64,000 nt of DNA from Faecalicatena sp. Marseille-Q4148 (GTDB lineage Bacteria > Bacillota > Clostridia > Lachnospirales > Lachnospiraceae): assembly GCA_018228665.1 (NCBI GenBank), contig CP073692.1, forward strand, positions 186,001 to 250,000, read 5' to 3'. Positions 1-8,090 of this stretch are shown one piece after another. Position numbers and translations under genes: made by a program. The notes below the pieces were generated by a model. The model did no database searches and was not told where the DNA came from. It saw only the letters and a list, made by a program, of their open reading frames with translations. Each line of letters begins with the position of its first letter. Positions within the stretch are counted from its first letter, which is position 1.

Positions 1-186
1 TATACCGGGTGTACATGGGAAGAGATTAGAACGATGGAAATTGTTAAGTATGTAGATGTAATTGTAGACGGGGAGTTCCAGATCGAGAAGTTTGATGCAA
101 ACCTGCATTGGAAGGGAAGTGCGAATCAGCGGGTAATAGATGTTCCTGCAACGCTGAAAGCCGGAACAGTCGTACTGCATGCATAA
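1..186 (+). CDS. nrdG: Anaerobic ribonucleotide reductase activating protein, C-terminal part
   Basis: Only the last 61 codons lie in the window; the gene starts upstream. The reading frame is open from base 1 to TAA at 184-186. The translated tail contains VKYVDVIVDGEFQIEKFDA and GSANQRVIDVPATL, which match the end of NrdG, the radical-SAM enzyme that installs the glycyl radical on anaerobic ribonucleoside-triphosphate reductase NrdD. The radical-SAM cysteine motif would be in the missing part. The next gene, dut, also serves deoxynucleotide metabolism, so shared transcription is plausible. Confidence 0.85.
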   Translation, partial: YTGCTWEEIRTMEIVKYVDVIVDGEFQIEKFDANLHWKGSANQRVIDVPATLKAGTVVLHA

Positions 187-213
187 CCAATAGAAGAAGA
201 GGAAAGAACAGAC

Positions 214-732
214 ATGAGAAGAATTGCGAGATTTCATAAAGTAAGTAAAGAACGGTTTGAATCCGACTGGACGGATACATTTGGAGAAGCTGTGGAAGGG
301 CAGAAGCCGATTGGTGAAATTTATGAGGCAATCCGGCTTCCGAAACGTGCTACGAAAGGCAGCGCGGGATATGATTTTTTTGCGCCGGCTGCTTTCACAT
401 TAAAACCGGGCGAGACAGTTAAGATTCCAACAGGGATCCGGGTAGAAATGGAGTATGACTGGGTGCTGAAATGTTATCCGAGGAGCGGACTTGGATTTAA
501 GTATCGTTTACAGTTGAACAACACCGTCGGAATCATTGACAGTGATTATTTTTATTCAGATAATGAAGGGCATATTTTTGCTAAGATTACAAATGATACA
601 AAGGAAGGCAAGACGGTCGAGATTCCGGAAGGAACCGGATTTATGCAGGGAATTTTTGTAGAGTATGGTATCACAGTAGATGATGATGCAGACGAGATCC
701 GAAACGGCGGATTCGGAAGTACAACAAAATAA
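214..732 (+). CDS. dut: dUTP diphosphatase (dUTPase)
   Basis: This 172-residue protein hydrolyses dUTP to dUMP and pyrophosphate, keeping uracil out of DNA and supplying dUMP for thymidylate synthesis. All five trimeric dUTPase motifs are visible: SAGYDFFA (50-57), PRSGLG (89-94), VGIIDSDY (105-112), GTGFMQGIF (140-148) and the C-terminal phosphate-binding arm RNGGFGSTTK (163-172). The protein is longer than the usual 145-155 residues because of an N-terminal extension of about 30 residues. The ATG at 214 follows a GAGGAAAG ribosome site, so the extension is probably real. It lies 27 bases after nrdG. Confidence 0.9.
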   Translation: MRRIARFHKVSKERFESDWTDTFGEAVEGQKPIGEIYEAIRLPKRATKGSAGYDFFAPAAFTLKPGETVKIPTGIRVEMEYDWVLKCYPRSGLGFKYRLQLNNTVGIIDSDYFYSDNEGHIFAKITNDTKEGKTVEIPEGTGFMQGIFVEYGITVDDDADEIRNGGFGSTTK

Positions 733-792
733 AGAGAATGAAAATGAAAAGAAGCGGGCATGATAAGTAGCAACAGTTCGAGGAGGAGTTCT

Positions 793-2148
793 ATGGCGAA
801 GAAAGTTAGCAGACTTATAGAAGAGAACCGGCGCTATTTATCAATGCAGCTTCCAATTGAGGAAAGTTTTGACGTGCTGCAAAGAGATATTGAGATCGGA
901 GGCAGGGCGTCTTCTTTTTATTTTATTGATGGTTTTATGAAAGATGAAGCGATGGTCAAGATTATGGCATCATTTTTTGCGGTGACAGAGAAAAATATGC
1001 CTGATTCTGCAAGAGCATTTTCAGAAAAGGTTGTTTCTTATGTGGAAGTAGATATTATAAATGATTTTGATGATATTATACGCAATATTCTTTCAGGAGT
1101 CACCTGCCTTTTTATTGACGGCTATGAAGAATGTATTGCCATCGACACACGCACCTATCCGGCAAGAGGAGTGGATGAACCTGACAAGGACAAATCGCTC
1201 CGGGGATCAAGAGATGGGTTTGTAGAAACAATTGTATTTAATACCGCATTAATGAGAAGAAGAATCAGAGATCCGCATCTTGTGATGAAAATGCTGGAAG
1301 TAGGAAAAAGTTCCCGTTCTGACGTTGTAGTAAGCTATATGGAAGACAGAGTGGATCAGGAGTTATTGAAAAATCTCCTGAATCGGATCGAATCTCTTGA
1401 AATTGATGATCTTCGGATGAACCAGCAGAGTTTAGCAGAAGCATTGTTTAAACGGAAATGGTTTAATCCTTTTCCAAAATTCAAGTTTACTGAACGGCCG
1501 GATACAGCGGCAGCCTGCCTTCTGGAAGGAAAGGTTGCGATTCTTGTTGACAATTCACCCTCTGCAATGATTTTGCCAACGTCAATTCTCGATATGATTG
1601 AAGAGGCGAATGATTATTATTTTCCAACGTTGACAGGAATTTATCTGAAGATTTCAAGGGCAATTATAACAATTCTGACGGTATTTTTTACGCCGCTGTT
1701 CTTGTTGTTTATGCAGAACCCGGAGTGGATTCCCGATATGTTCGCATTTATTCAAGTGCAGGATGAGATTAATATTCCGCTTATTTATCAGATGTTGATG
1801 CTGGAACTTGGGATTGATGGATTAAGGTTAGCGGCGATGAATACGCCGAGTATGTTAAGCACGCCGCTCAGTGTGATTGCCGGTATTGTGATGGGAGAGT
1901 TTTCCGTAAAATCCGGTTGGTTTAATTCAGAAGTGATGCTTTATATGGCGTTTGTAGCAGTTTCAAATTATACGCAGCCTAATTTTGAACTTGGTTATGC
2001 GCTTAAGTTTATGCGATTGTTATTGCTCGTACTGACAGCGATGTTCAATGTGGCAGGCTTTGGAATAGGATGTGTGATTATTTTTTGTTCGCTTGCATTT
2101 AATAAAACACTGTCAGGGCGCAATTATCTAAATATTAAGTTGAATTAG
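793..2148 (+). CDS. GerA-family spore germination protein, SpoVAF-like
   Basis: A 451-residue protein of the GerA/SpoVAF family, whose members sit in the inner spore membrane and take part in nutrient-triggered germination or SpoVA channel function. The N-terminal half is hydrophilic (SFDVLQRDIEIGGRASSFYF, FIDGFMKDE), and the C-terminal half from about residue 285 is a run of membrane segments, as is usual for the A subunit. The start at 793 is chosen because AGGAGG at 781-786 is correctly spaced for it; an ATG at 760 has no such site. No GerB or GerC partners are adjacent, so it may act with SpoVA proteins encoded elsewhere. Its presence implies a spore former. Confidence 0.8.
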   Translation: MAKKVSRLIEENRRYLSMQLPIEESFDVLQRDIEIGGRASSFYFIDGFMKDEAMVKIMASFFAVTEKNMPDSARAFSEKVVSYVEVDIINDFDDIIRNILSGVTCLFIDGYEECIAIDTRTYPARGVDEPDKDKSLRGSRDGFVETIVFNTALMRRRIRDPHLVMKMLEVGKSSRSDVVVSYMEDRVDQELLKNLLNRIESLEIDDLRMNQQSLAEALFKRKWFNPFPKFKFTERPDTAAACLLEGKVAILVDNSPSAMILPTSILDMIEEANDYYFPTLTGIYLKISRAIITILTVFFTPLFLLFMQNPEWIPDMFAFIQVQDEINIPLIYQMLMLELGIDGLRLAAMNTPSMLSTPLSVIAGIVMGEFSVKSGWFNSEVMLYMAFVAVSNYTQPNFELGYALKFMRLLLLVLTAMFNVAGFGIGCVIIFCSLAFNKTLSGRNYLNIKLN

Positions 2149-2193
2149 TAAAGTGAATTAAAAGAAAAACTGTACCAGCTCTTTGTTTTCGTG

Positions 2194-2199
2194 TATAAT
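2194..2199 (+). promoter_or_regulatory. Putative -10 box of degV-family gene
   Basis: A perfect TATAAT at 2194-2199 stands 30 bases before the DegV-family start in an otherwise short intergenic region. No good -35 hexamer is seen at the usual distance. Confidence 0.45.
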
Positions 2200-2228
2200 G
2201 TGCATAGATATATACAGGGAGGAATAAC

Positions 2229-3092
2229 ATGAGAGATTTTATCATCGTAACAGATAGTACAGTAGATCTGCCGGAACATATGCTGGAAGAGCAGGGAATT
2301 CCGGTGCTCCAGTTAAATTATGTATTAGATGGCAAGACTTATGAAGACAGAAAGGGACTTTCCGGAAAAGAGTTTTTTGATAAGCTTCGGGAAGGATCCA
2401 TGCCTACGACTTCCCAGGTAAATCCGGAACAGGCAAAAGAATTTTTTGAACCATTTGTAAAAGCAGGAAAGAATATTCTTTGTATTGGATTTAGTTCAGG
2501 ATTAAGCGGAACGTATAATAGTGAACGAATTGCAGCAGAAGAGCTGTCAGAAGAATATCCGGATGCTAAGATTATCGTGATAGATTCACTCTGTGCAAGT
2601 ATGGGGCAGGGACTGCTTCTGGTGAAAGCGCTGAAGAAACAGCGAGAAGGAATGACACTGGAGGAATTGGCACAGTGGCTGGAAGAGAATAAGCTTCATA
2701 TTTGTCATAATGTAACAGTGGATGATTTAAATCATTTATATCGAGGAGGACGCATTTCTAAAACGACAGCAGTGCTTGGAACACTTGTCCAGATTAAACC
2801 GATTATTCATATGAATGATGAGGGGAAACTTATTGTAATTGGTAAAGAGCGCGGAAGAAAGAAAGCCCTGAATACGATTGTAGATATGATGGGAAAACAG
2901 ATGGAAGGATATGAGAATGATCTTGTAATGGTAACTCATGGGGACTGTCTGGAGGATGCAGAATATGTAAAAACACAGATTCAAAAGAAATATGGAATTC
3001 AGGATGTTGTAATCAACGGAATCGGTACTGTGATCGGAACACATACAGGACCGGGGGTAGTTGCTGTATTCTGTATGGGTGAGAAGAGATAA
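2229..3092 (+). CDS. DegV/FakB-type fatty-acid-binding protein
   Basis: A 287-residue DegV-family protein. Members bind one fatty acid in a deep pocket; FakB proteins present it to the FakA kinase for phosphorylation before phospholipid synthesis. Family signatures are visible: DSTVDLP near residue 9, PTTSQVNP near residue 58, the SSGLSGTYNS phosphate/carboxylate loop near residue 88, and RGGRISKT near residue 173. Length is normal. The ATG follows GGGAGGA. No fakA-like gene is adjacent, so the exact role, fatty-acid kinase subunit or general lipid binder, is not fixed by context. It is followed by its own terminator. Confidence 0.85.
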   Translation: MRDFIIVTDSTVDLPEHMLEEQGIPVLQLNYVLDGKTYEDRKGLSGKEFFDKLREGSMPTTSQVNPEQAKEFFEPFVKAGKNILCIGFSSGLSGTYNSERIAAEELSEEYPDAKIIVIDSLCASMGQGLLLVKALKKQREGMTLEELAQWLEENKLHICHNVTVDDLNHLYRGGRISKTTAVLGTLVQIKPIIHMNDEGKLIVIGKERGRKKALNTIVDMMGKQMEGYENDLVMVTHGDCLEDAEYVKTQIQKKYGIQDVVINGIGTVIGTHTGPGVVAVFCMGEKR

Positions 3093-3120
3093 ATAGATTT
3101 TATATGAGAAATTAATGAAA

Positions 3121-3176
3121 GCCGAAGATACAGTTAGAATGTTGAAAGATGAAAGGAACTGTATCTTCGGCCTTTT
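3121..3176 (+). terminator. Rho-independent terminator after DegV gene
   Basis: Perfect 15-bp inverted repeat, 3121-3135 against 3157-3171, beginning GCCGAAGATACAGTT, followed by CTTTT. It separates the degV gene from the convergent symporter gene. Confidence 0.85.
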
Positions 3177-3203
3177 GTTGATTATATTGAAAAAGTATAT
3201 CTA

Positions 3204-4559
3204 TTAAAGTGTATAAATTCCAAGTGCGTTCAAGATAGAACTTACTAAAATCAATACCAGAATAATAGGCGCAACCCATTTGATAATGATTGTGAACATT
3301 TTTTCTAATTTGAAGCGTCCATTGGTTGCTTTGATCTCATCGGAAATGACTTTCGGTGAAATCACAAATCCAACAAAAATACATGTAAAGAAGGCAACGA
3401 TCGGCATCAGGATACTGTTGCTGATGAAGTCCATGATATCAAGAATGGTCATATTTCTCCAGGAAATATGACTCAGTACGCCAAATCCAAGAGAAGAAGG
3501 GATACCGAGGATTAATGCTCCGATTGCGACACCGGCACAGGTTGTGCGGCGTTTCAGGTGGAATTTATCCATTAAGATAGAAACGATAGTCTCCATCAAT
3601 GAAATCGAAGAGGTTAATGCTGCAAATAATACAAGCAGAAAGAAAACGAATCCAATCAGATTGCCGGCTTTCATGCTGTCGAATACCTTTGGAAGTGTAA
3701 CGAACATTAAGCTTGGACCAGCCTTTAAATTGGAAGTATCTCCGTTTGAGAATGCAAATACTGCAGGGATAATCATTAATCCTGCGAAAAATGCGATTCC
3801 GGTATCAAAAATTTCAATTTGATGAACAGAGCGTTCCAGGTTGTTGTCTTTCTTCATGTAAGAACCATATGTAACCATAATGCCCATTGCAAGTGACATA
3901 GAATAGAACAACTGTCCCATAGCAGCGAGGATTGTTTTCGCTGAAAAATCTTTCATATGTGGCTGAAGGTAGTATTTGATGCCTTCGCCTGCGCCATCGA
4001 TCGTACAAGTATAGGCAGCGATTCCAATTGTAAGCAGGACAAGAACTGGCATCATGAATTTGCTGACATTTTCGACACCCTTTTCCACACCGAACATAAC
4101 AACAATTGCTGTAATGCCAAGGAAAATGGAAAACCAGACAACCGGTTCAGTGGCTGTTGACACAAATCCTGTAAAGTAATCGTTCTGTGCGGCGGCGTTC
4201 GCCTGTCCCTGAGCAAATGTCACGAGATACTTAATTACCCAGCCTCCAATAACAGAGTAGTATGGGAATATGATGATCGGAACGATGGAAGCCAGGATTC
4301 CAAGAAAATTAAATCGTTTATCAAGTGCTTTGAAAGCGCCGATTGCGCTGAGCCCTGTCTTACGTCCGATTGCAATTTCTGCAATCATGAGTGTGAATCC
4401 AAACGTAAGCGCCAATATAACATAAACAAGAAGGAACGTGCCTCCGCCATATTGGGCGGCGAGATATGGGAACCGCCACAAATTCCCCAGTCCGACAGCA
4501 GAACCGGCTGCTGCCAGAACAAAGCCGATCTTGCTGGAAAAATTACTTCTTTCTTTCAT
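3204..4559 (-). CDS. Neurotransmitter:sodium symporter (NSS) family transporter
   Basis: A 451-residue multi-spanning membrane protein of the NSS/SLC6 (LeuT-like) family, which takes up amino acids or related amines with sodium. The first helix shows the family hallmark GSAVGLGNLWRFPY, whose unwound part binds sodium and substrate, and about eleven to twelve hydrophobic segments follow. A longer reading from 4580 is possible. The start at 4559 is preferred because GGGGGAAA lies seven bases before it. Substrate cannot be told from sequence. The gene is alone on the minus strand, between convergent degV and the L,D-transpeptidase gene. Confidence 0.88.
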   Translation of the reverse strand: MKERSNFSSKIGFVLAAAGSAVGLGNLWRFPYLAAQYGGGTFLLVYVILALTFGFTLMIAEIAIGRKTGLSAIGAFKALDKRFNFLGILASIVPIIIFPYYSVIGGWVIKYLVTFAQGQANAAAQNDYFTGFVSTATEPVVWFSIFLGITAIVVMFGVEKGVENVSKFMMPVLVLLTIGIAAYTCTIDGAGEGIKYYLQPHMKDFSAKTILAAMGQLFYSMSLAMGIMVTYGSYMKKDNNLERSVHQIEIFDTGIAFFAGLMIIPAVFAFSNGDTSNLKAGPSLMFVTLPKVFDSMKAGNLIGFVFFLLVLFAALTSSISLMETIVSILMDKFHLKRRTTCAGVAIGALILGIPSSLGFGVLSHISWRNMTILDIMDFISNSILMPIVAFFTCIFVGFVISPKVISDEIKATNGRFKLEKMFTIIIKWVAPIILVLILVSSILNALGIYTL

Positions 4560-4706
4560 AATAATGTTTCCCCCATTCATTTAGTACTAATACATAATTA
4601 TGACAGTAAAAGAAAGTTCAAACAAGTGACAAATTTATCTTGTTATGTTAAATTCGCTCTGGTTTTGGATTGTGATTATCAGTTACAGAGAATTCGTCAC
4701 GCATCA

Positions 4707-6158
4707 TCAGTTATGAATAATGACGGGATCTCCTACAGAAATCATATCATAAAAGGCGGCAGCATCGGAAGGACGCATATTAATACATCCGTGAGAACCG
4801 TAATAAAGATATCTGGAGCCTCCGAAAGCTGTCTGCCAGTCGGCATCATGGAATCCGATGCCGGTTCCGGTAACTCTTGCCCAGTATTTAACAGGCTGCC
4901 GGTAAGAAGGCTCGTTGGTAATAGGATCCGGAGCGCCGATCAACGTTTTGTTGCGGAGTTTTTCCATGATAAAGAAAACGCCTGTCGGTGTTTCTTTTTC
5001 AGGAATGGGTTCACCGGTTACAACATCACACTCAAAGACAACAGTATTGTTCTGAAGATACCACATATGCTGTTCAGTCAGATCTACCTCGATATAAGTA
5101 TTACCCCAGTCCGGATTGGCATGGGCAGCAGCCGTCTGCACATAAGCGGGCTCTTTCGTGACAGATTGACCGCTCTCAAGAATGGAGAGGATATATTCTA
5201 TTTCAGCGGCCTCATCTACAGACCAGCCATAAGTTCCTCCGGAGACAACTGCATTTTTGCCGGTCGGTGTTGTAAAAGTACGTTCAGAACGAAGTGTATC
5301 ATACCGTGTACCAAAATCGCGATAAAATGCGGTCACTGCATCACGGTTCACAGAGACGTTCATGTTTTCATCCCAAGTCAGCCAGGAGGAAATAACAGAT
5401 TTGTCGATCACTTCTGTCTGATTGCCAATCTGGTATGTAATAGAAGTGCTGCAGTATTGATTTAAAATACGACAGGCTTCCTGTACAGCTTTTGAGTTAG
5501 CGGTATATTTCGGCTTCTGATAACAATGCTGTTCGAGCAGATTAACCGTTGGAGTGAGCGTGGTAACTGCATGGTCAATCGTTTTACGGAGTTGTTCCGG
5601 ATTTATCTCATTGCCATAGACTTCCGGTTTGATCACGAAAGTGTCACCGTTAAATTCTGGTTCAGCAGATGCAGAAGGGATGAGTGTTTCCGGACTCGGA
5701 GGTACGAAAGAGAGCAGCACAGAATCCATTGCTTCTATATTATATGTAACATTTAAAGGGACTGTCAGATGCTGCGTGCGCCACAGATAAGCTGGCCAGG
5801 CGAATACCGGCTGTTCATCAAAGATCGTCTGAATAGCCTTGTTGCCATCATAAGCAAGAGAAATGGAAGCGCTGTCAATCACTGTGGTGCTTCCATCTGC
5901 AAGCTGAAGTGTTAATTGATAATCACGAATCTGATTACGGAAATATTTTGTGACGTTTTCGCATGTATTGTTAGAAAATGGAATGTTGTTAATTGTTGTA
6001 CCTGGAAGAAGATGAAAAGAAAAATAGATTGCCATCCCGAAATAAAAAACAGCAGTCAGTATAAAAAGAATCATATAAGCCGGATGAGGCTGACGGTGTT
6101 TAGCTGTTCTTTTCATAGGCTTGCGGTGTAAAGCTTTTTTTCTTGCACAGTGTTTCAT
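4707..6158 (-). CDS. L,D-transpeptidase with peptidoglycan-binding domain (YkuD)
   Basis: A 483-residue cell-wall enzyme. A basic N-terminal tail (about 1-28) is followed by one membrane anchor (about 29-50), a repeated extracellular region of the PG_binding_4 type (about 60-330) and a C-terminal YkuD catalytic domain. The catalytic motif SHGCINM is at 455-461, with an upstream GFHDADW histidine motif. The enzyme should form 3-3 cross-links in peptidoglycan through the motif's cysteine. It is clearly paralogous to the gene at 28345-30036, sharing the AEPEFNGDTF-type and SGGTYGWSVD-type blocks, but lacks that protein's acidic repeat. GGAGA lies before the ATG. Confidence 0.9.
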   Translation of the reverse strand: MKHCARKKALHRKPMKRTAKHRQPHPAYMILFILTAVFYFGMAIYFSFHLLPGTTINNIPFSNNTCENVTKYFRNQIRDYQLTLQLADGSTTVIDSASISLAYDGNKAIQTIFDEQPVFAWPAYLWRTQHLTVPLNVTYNIEAMDSVLLSFVPPSPETLIPSASAEPEFNGDTFVIKPEVYGNEINPEQLRKTIDHAVTTLTPTVNLLEQHCYQKPKYTANSKAVQEACRILNQYCSTSITYQIGNQTEVIDKSVISSWLTWDENMNVSVNRDAVTAFYRDFGTRYDTLRSERTFTTPTGKNAVVSGGTYGWSVDEAAEIEYILSILESGQSVTKEPAYVQTAAAHANPDWGNTYIEVDLTEQHMWYLQNNTVVFECDVVTGEPIPEKETPTGVFFIMEKLRNKTLIGAPDPITNEPSYRQPVKYWARVTGTGIGFHDADWQTAFGGSRYLYYGSHGCINMRPSDAAAFYDMISVGDPVIIHN

Positions 6159-6293
6159 AAGAATATCTCCTATTATAGAATGTAATTGATTTTTGATTAG
6201 AGGTACTTTATAATAATCTACGATAACATATATTTATCACACAATTATCTCAATAAGATTAAAAAAATATTTCATATAAAATTAGAAAAACAC

Positions 6294-6322
6294 TTGACAG
6301 TTATATATGTATGTGATAACAT
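6294..6322 (+). promoter_or_regulatory. Promoter of infC-rpmI-rplT operon
   Basis: TTGACA at 6294-6299 and TAACAT at 6317-6322 are separated by 17 bases, a good vegetative promoter. It drives the leader that follows. Confidence 0.7.
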
Positions 6323-6327
6323 ATGAC

Positions 6328-6516
6328 GTGCATGAGAAAAGAAAGCAGAGTATCCACTCTCACCTTAGCACAAGTGAGTGACTAATGGTTTGATATTGAT
6401 ATAATAGTATCTGAACAGAAGGATAGTATTATGGAAGTATATGTGGATAGTTTGTCTATCCGCTTTTTTTATGCCTGGTAATGAAAGCATAGAGATTATG
6501 ATGGGGGTGCACTACA
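6328..6516 (+). ncRNA. L20-type leader with attenuator before infC
   Basis: About 190 untranslated bases precede infC. They contain a CACTCTCACC / AAGTGAGTG paired element near 6356-6382 that resembles the L20 leader of Firmicutes. A terminator hairpin follows: GTGGATAG at 6443-6450, CTATCCGC at 6456-6463, then seven T residues. In this family, free L20 binds the leader and favours termination, so ribosomal protein output is balanced. The class assignment is from recognition and position, not a covariance-model search; the terminator is seen directly. Confidence 0.65.
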
Positions 6517-7023
6517 ATTAGCGAATTAATGATCAACGAACAAATCAGAGACAAAGAAGTCCGTCTTATTGGAGAAAATGGAGACCAGCTTGGGATTATG
6601 TCTGCGAGAGAAGCTATGAAGCTTGCGCAGGAAGCGGAACTGGATCTGGTTAAAATTGCTCCGACAGCAAAACCGCCGGTTTGCAAAATTATTGATTACG
6701 GAAAGTATCGTTATGAACAGGCGAGAAAAGAAAAGGAAGCAAAGAAAAAACAGAAGACTGTCGAAGTAAAGGAAGTGCGTCTGTCACCAAACATCGAAGG
6801 AAATGACTTAAACACAAAGGTGAACAATGCGAGAAAATTCCTCGAAAAAGGAAATAAGGTAAAAGTTACACTTCGTTTCCGTGGAAGAGAGATGGCGCAT
6901 ATGCAGACAAGTAAGCATATTCTTGATGATTTCGCAGAATTGTTGAAAGATGTTGCATCTATTGAAAAACCTGCTAAGCTTGAAGGCAGAAGCATGAGTA
7001 TGGTTTTAACTGAAAAACGTTAA
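6517..7023 (+). CDS. infC: Translation initiation factor IF-3
   Basis: A 168-residue IF-3, which binds the 30S subunit, checks the start codon and prevents early 50S joining. The N-domain carries INEQIRDKEVRLIGENGDQL and the C-domain KVTLRFRGREM. The start is set at an ATT codon (6517-6519), reading M-S-E-L-M-I-N-E-Q. GGGGGTG at 6503-6509 is seven bases before the ATT, whereas the ATG at 6529 has no ribosome site at a useful distance. A non-AUG start is a conserved trait of infC and allows IF-3 to repress its own translation. First gene of the infC-rpmI-rplT operon. Confidence 0.93.
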   Translation: MSELMINEQIRDKEVRLIGENGDQLGIMSAREAMKLAQEAELDLVKIAPTAKPPVCKIIDYGKYRYEQARKEKEAKKKQKTVEVKEVRLSPNIEGNDLNTKVNNARKFLEKGNKVKVTLRFRGREMAHMQTSKHILDDFAELLKDVASIEKPAKLEGRSMSMVLTEKR

Positions 7024-7078
7024 AAATAAATTATTTACAGGTTTACAAAAGTGAACCAAAATGAAGGAGGAACACATT

Positions 7079-7276
7079 ATGCCAAAAATAAAAACAAGCA
7101 GAGCTGCTGCAAAACGTTTCAAAGTAACAGGTACAGGAAAATTAAAAAGAAACAAAGCTTATAAGAGCCATATCTTAACAAAGAAATCAGCTAAGAGAAA
7201 AAGAAATCTTAGACATGCAACAATCACAGATGCTACTAACGTAAAGAACATGAAGAAGATTTTACCATATCTGTAG
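7079..7276 (+). CDS. rpmI: Large ribosomal subunit protein bL35
   Basis: A 65-residue, very basic protein of the 50S subunit. It begins [15 protein letters not shown], the standard bL35 N-terminus. The start at 7079 is preferred over an in-frame ATG at 7061 because AAGGAGG sits at 7064-7070 between the two. It lies between infC and rplT in the canonical order and is expected to be translated from the L20-controlled transcript. Confidence 0.97.
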   Translation: MPKIKTSRAAAKRFKVTGTGKLKRNKAYKSHILTKKSAKRKRNLRHATITDATNVKNMKKILPYL

Positions 7277-7306
7277 GTAATGGAAAGATTGAAGGAGGAT
7301 TAAGAG

Positions 7307-7663
7307 ATGGCAAGAATTAAAGGCGGAATGAACGCAAAGAAGAAACACAATAGAACATTAAAGCTGGCAAAAGGTTACAGAGGAGCCAGATCAAAACAGT
7401 ATAGAGTTGCAAAACAGTCTGTAATGAGAGCACTTACAAGTGCATACGCAGGAAGAAAACAGCGTAAACGTCAGATGAGACAGTTATGGATTGCCCGTAT
7501 CAATGCTGCAGCTAGAATGAATGGATTATCTTACAGCAAGATGATGCATGGATTAAAATTAGCAGGTGTTGAAATCAACAGAAAAATGCTTGCTGAATTA
7601 GCAGTAAATGATGCACAGGGATTTGCAGCTTTAGCAGAGACTGCAAAATCAAAATTAGCTTAA
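7307..7663 (+). CDS. rplT: Large ribosomal subunit protein bL20
   Basis: A 118-residue basic protein of the 50S subunit needed early in assembly, and the probable repressor of its own operon through the leader at 6328-6516. The start [19 protein letters not shown] and the later [16 protein letters not shown] block are typical. Length is normal. GGAGG precedes the ATG. It is the last gene of the operon. Confidence 0.97.
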   Translation: MARIKGGMNAKKKHNRTLKLAKGYRGARSKQYRVAKQSVMRALTSAYAGRKQRKRQMRQLWIARINAAARMNGLSYSKMMHGLKLAGVEINRKMLAELAVNDAQGFAALAETAKSKLA

Positions 7664-7713
7664 TTGAAGTTTAACTTCATAGGGGTTTGATTTACGTCAA
7701 ATTGTTTTGAGGG

Positions 7714-7734
7714 CGACTCCCTTTCGGGGAGTCG
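7714..7734 (+). terminator. Hairpin after rplT
   Basis: CGACTCCC pairs with GGGAGTCG around a short loop (7714-7734). There is no clear T run after it, so it may be a weak terminator or a 3'-end processing and stability hairpin. Confidence 0.45.
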
Positions 7735-7806
7735 TTGGATTGCCCCAAACCTTTGCATACAGCAGCTACAGAAAAAAATAAAAAAATAAAAAAATTAAAA
7801 AAGTAG

Positions 7807-7835
7807 TTGACATATGCAAGAATATATAGTATTAT
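7807..7835 (+). promoter_or_regulatory. Promoter of tRNA-Leu
   Basis: TTGACA at 7807-7812, 17-base spacer, TATTAT at 7830-7835, ending 21 bases before the mature tRNA. Confidence 0.75.
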
Positions 7836-7856
7836 ATACAAGTACCGATGAGGCAC

Positions 7857-7941
7857 GCGGAAGTGTCGGAACTGGCAGACGAGCAAGACTAAGGATCTTG
7901 TGATCAATGCGATCGTGTGGGTTCAAGTCCCATCTTCCGCA
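7857..7941 (+). tRNA. tRNA-Leu (anticodon AAG)
   Basis: An 85-nt class II tRNA. The acceptor stem is GCGGAAG / CTTCCGC with discriminator A at 7941. The anticodon arm is CAAGA-CTAAGGA-TCTTG, which gives anticodon AAG at the third to fifth loop positions. A long variable arm (GATC-AATGC-GATC) and a T arm with TTCAAGT are present, as expected for leucine. CCA is not encoded. A34 in a bacterial leucine tRNA is uncommon and would need conversion to inosine to read CUC and CUA well. Confidence 0.95.
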
Positions 7942-7950
7942 CTATATGAA

Positions 7951-7981
7951 AAGAGTATTGCATATGCAATACTCTTTTTTC
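7951..7981 (+). terminator. Terminator of tRNA-Leu
   Basis: AAGAGTATTGC pairs with GCAATACTCTT, followed by a T run (7951-7981). Confidence 0.88.
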
Positions 7982-8090
7982 GTGCATTTATGAAACATAA
8001 ATATTCTTTTGCGTGTCAAGATCAGCTGGCATCCAAAAAATATTATGTAAAAATGATATATAAGAAAAGGTAAGTGAAAAGGAGGATATC

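Noticed and set aside
4452..5465. Long plus-strand open frame opposite the symporter and L,D-transpeptidase genes
   Set aside because: It is the antisense of two well-supported genes, with no ribosome site and no family resemblance.
6172..6177. TATAAT on the minus strand before the first L,D-transpeptidase
   Set aside because: It overlaps the ribosome-binding region only about 15 bases before the start codon, too close to act as a -10 box for this gene.
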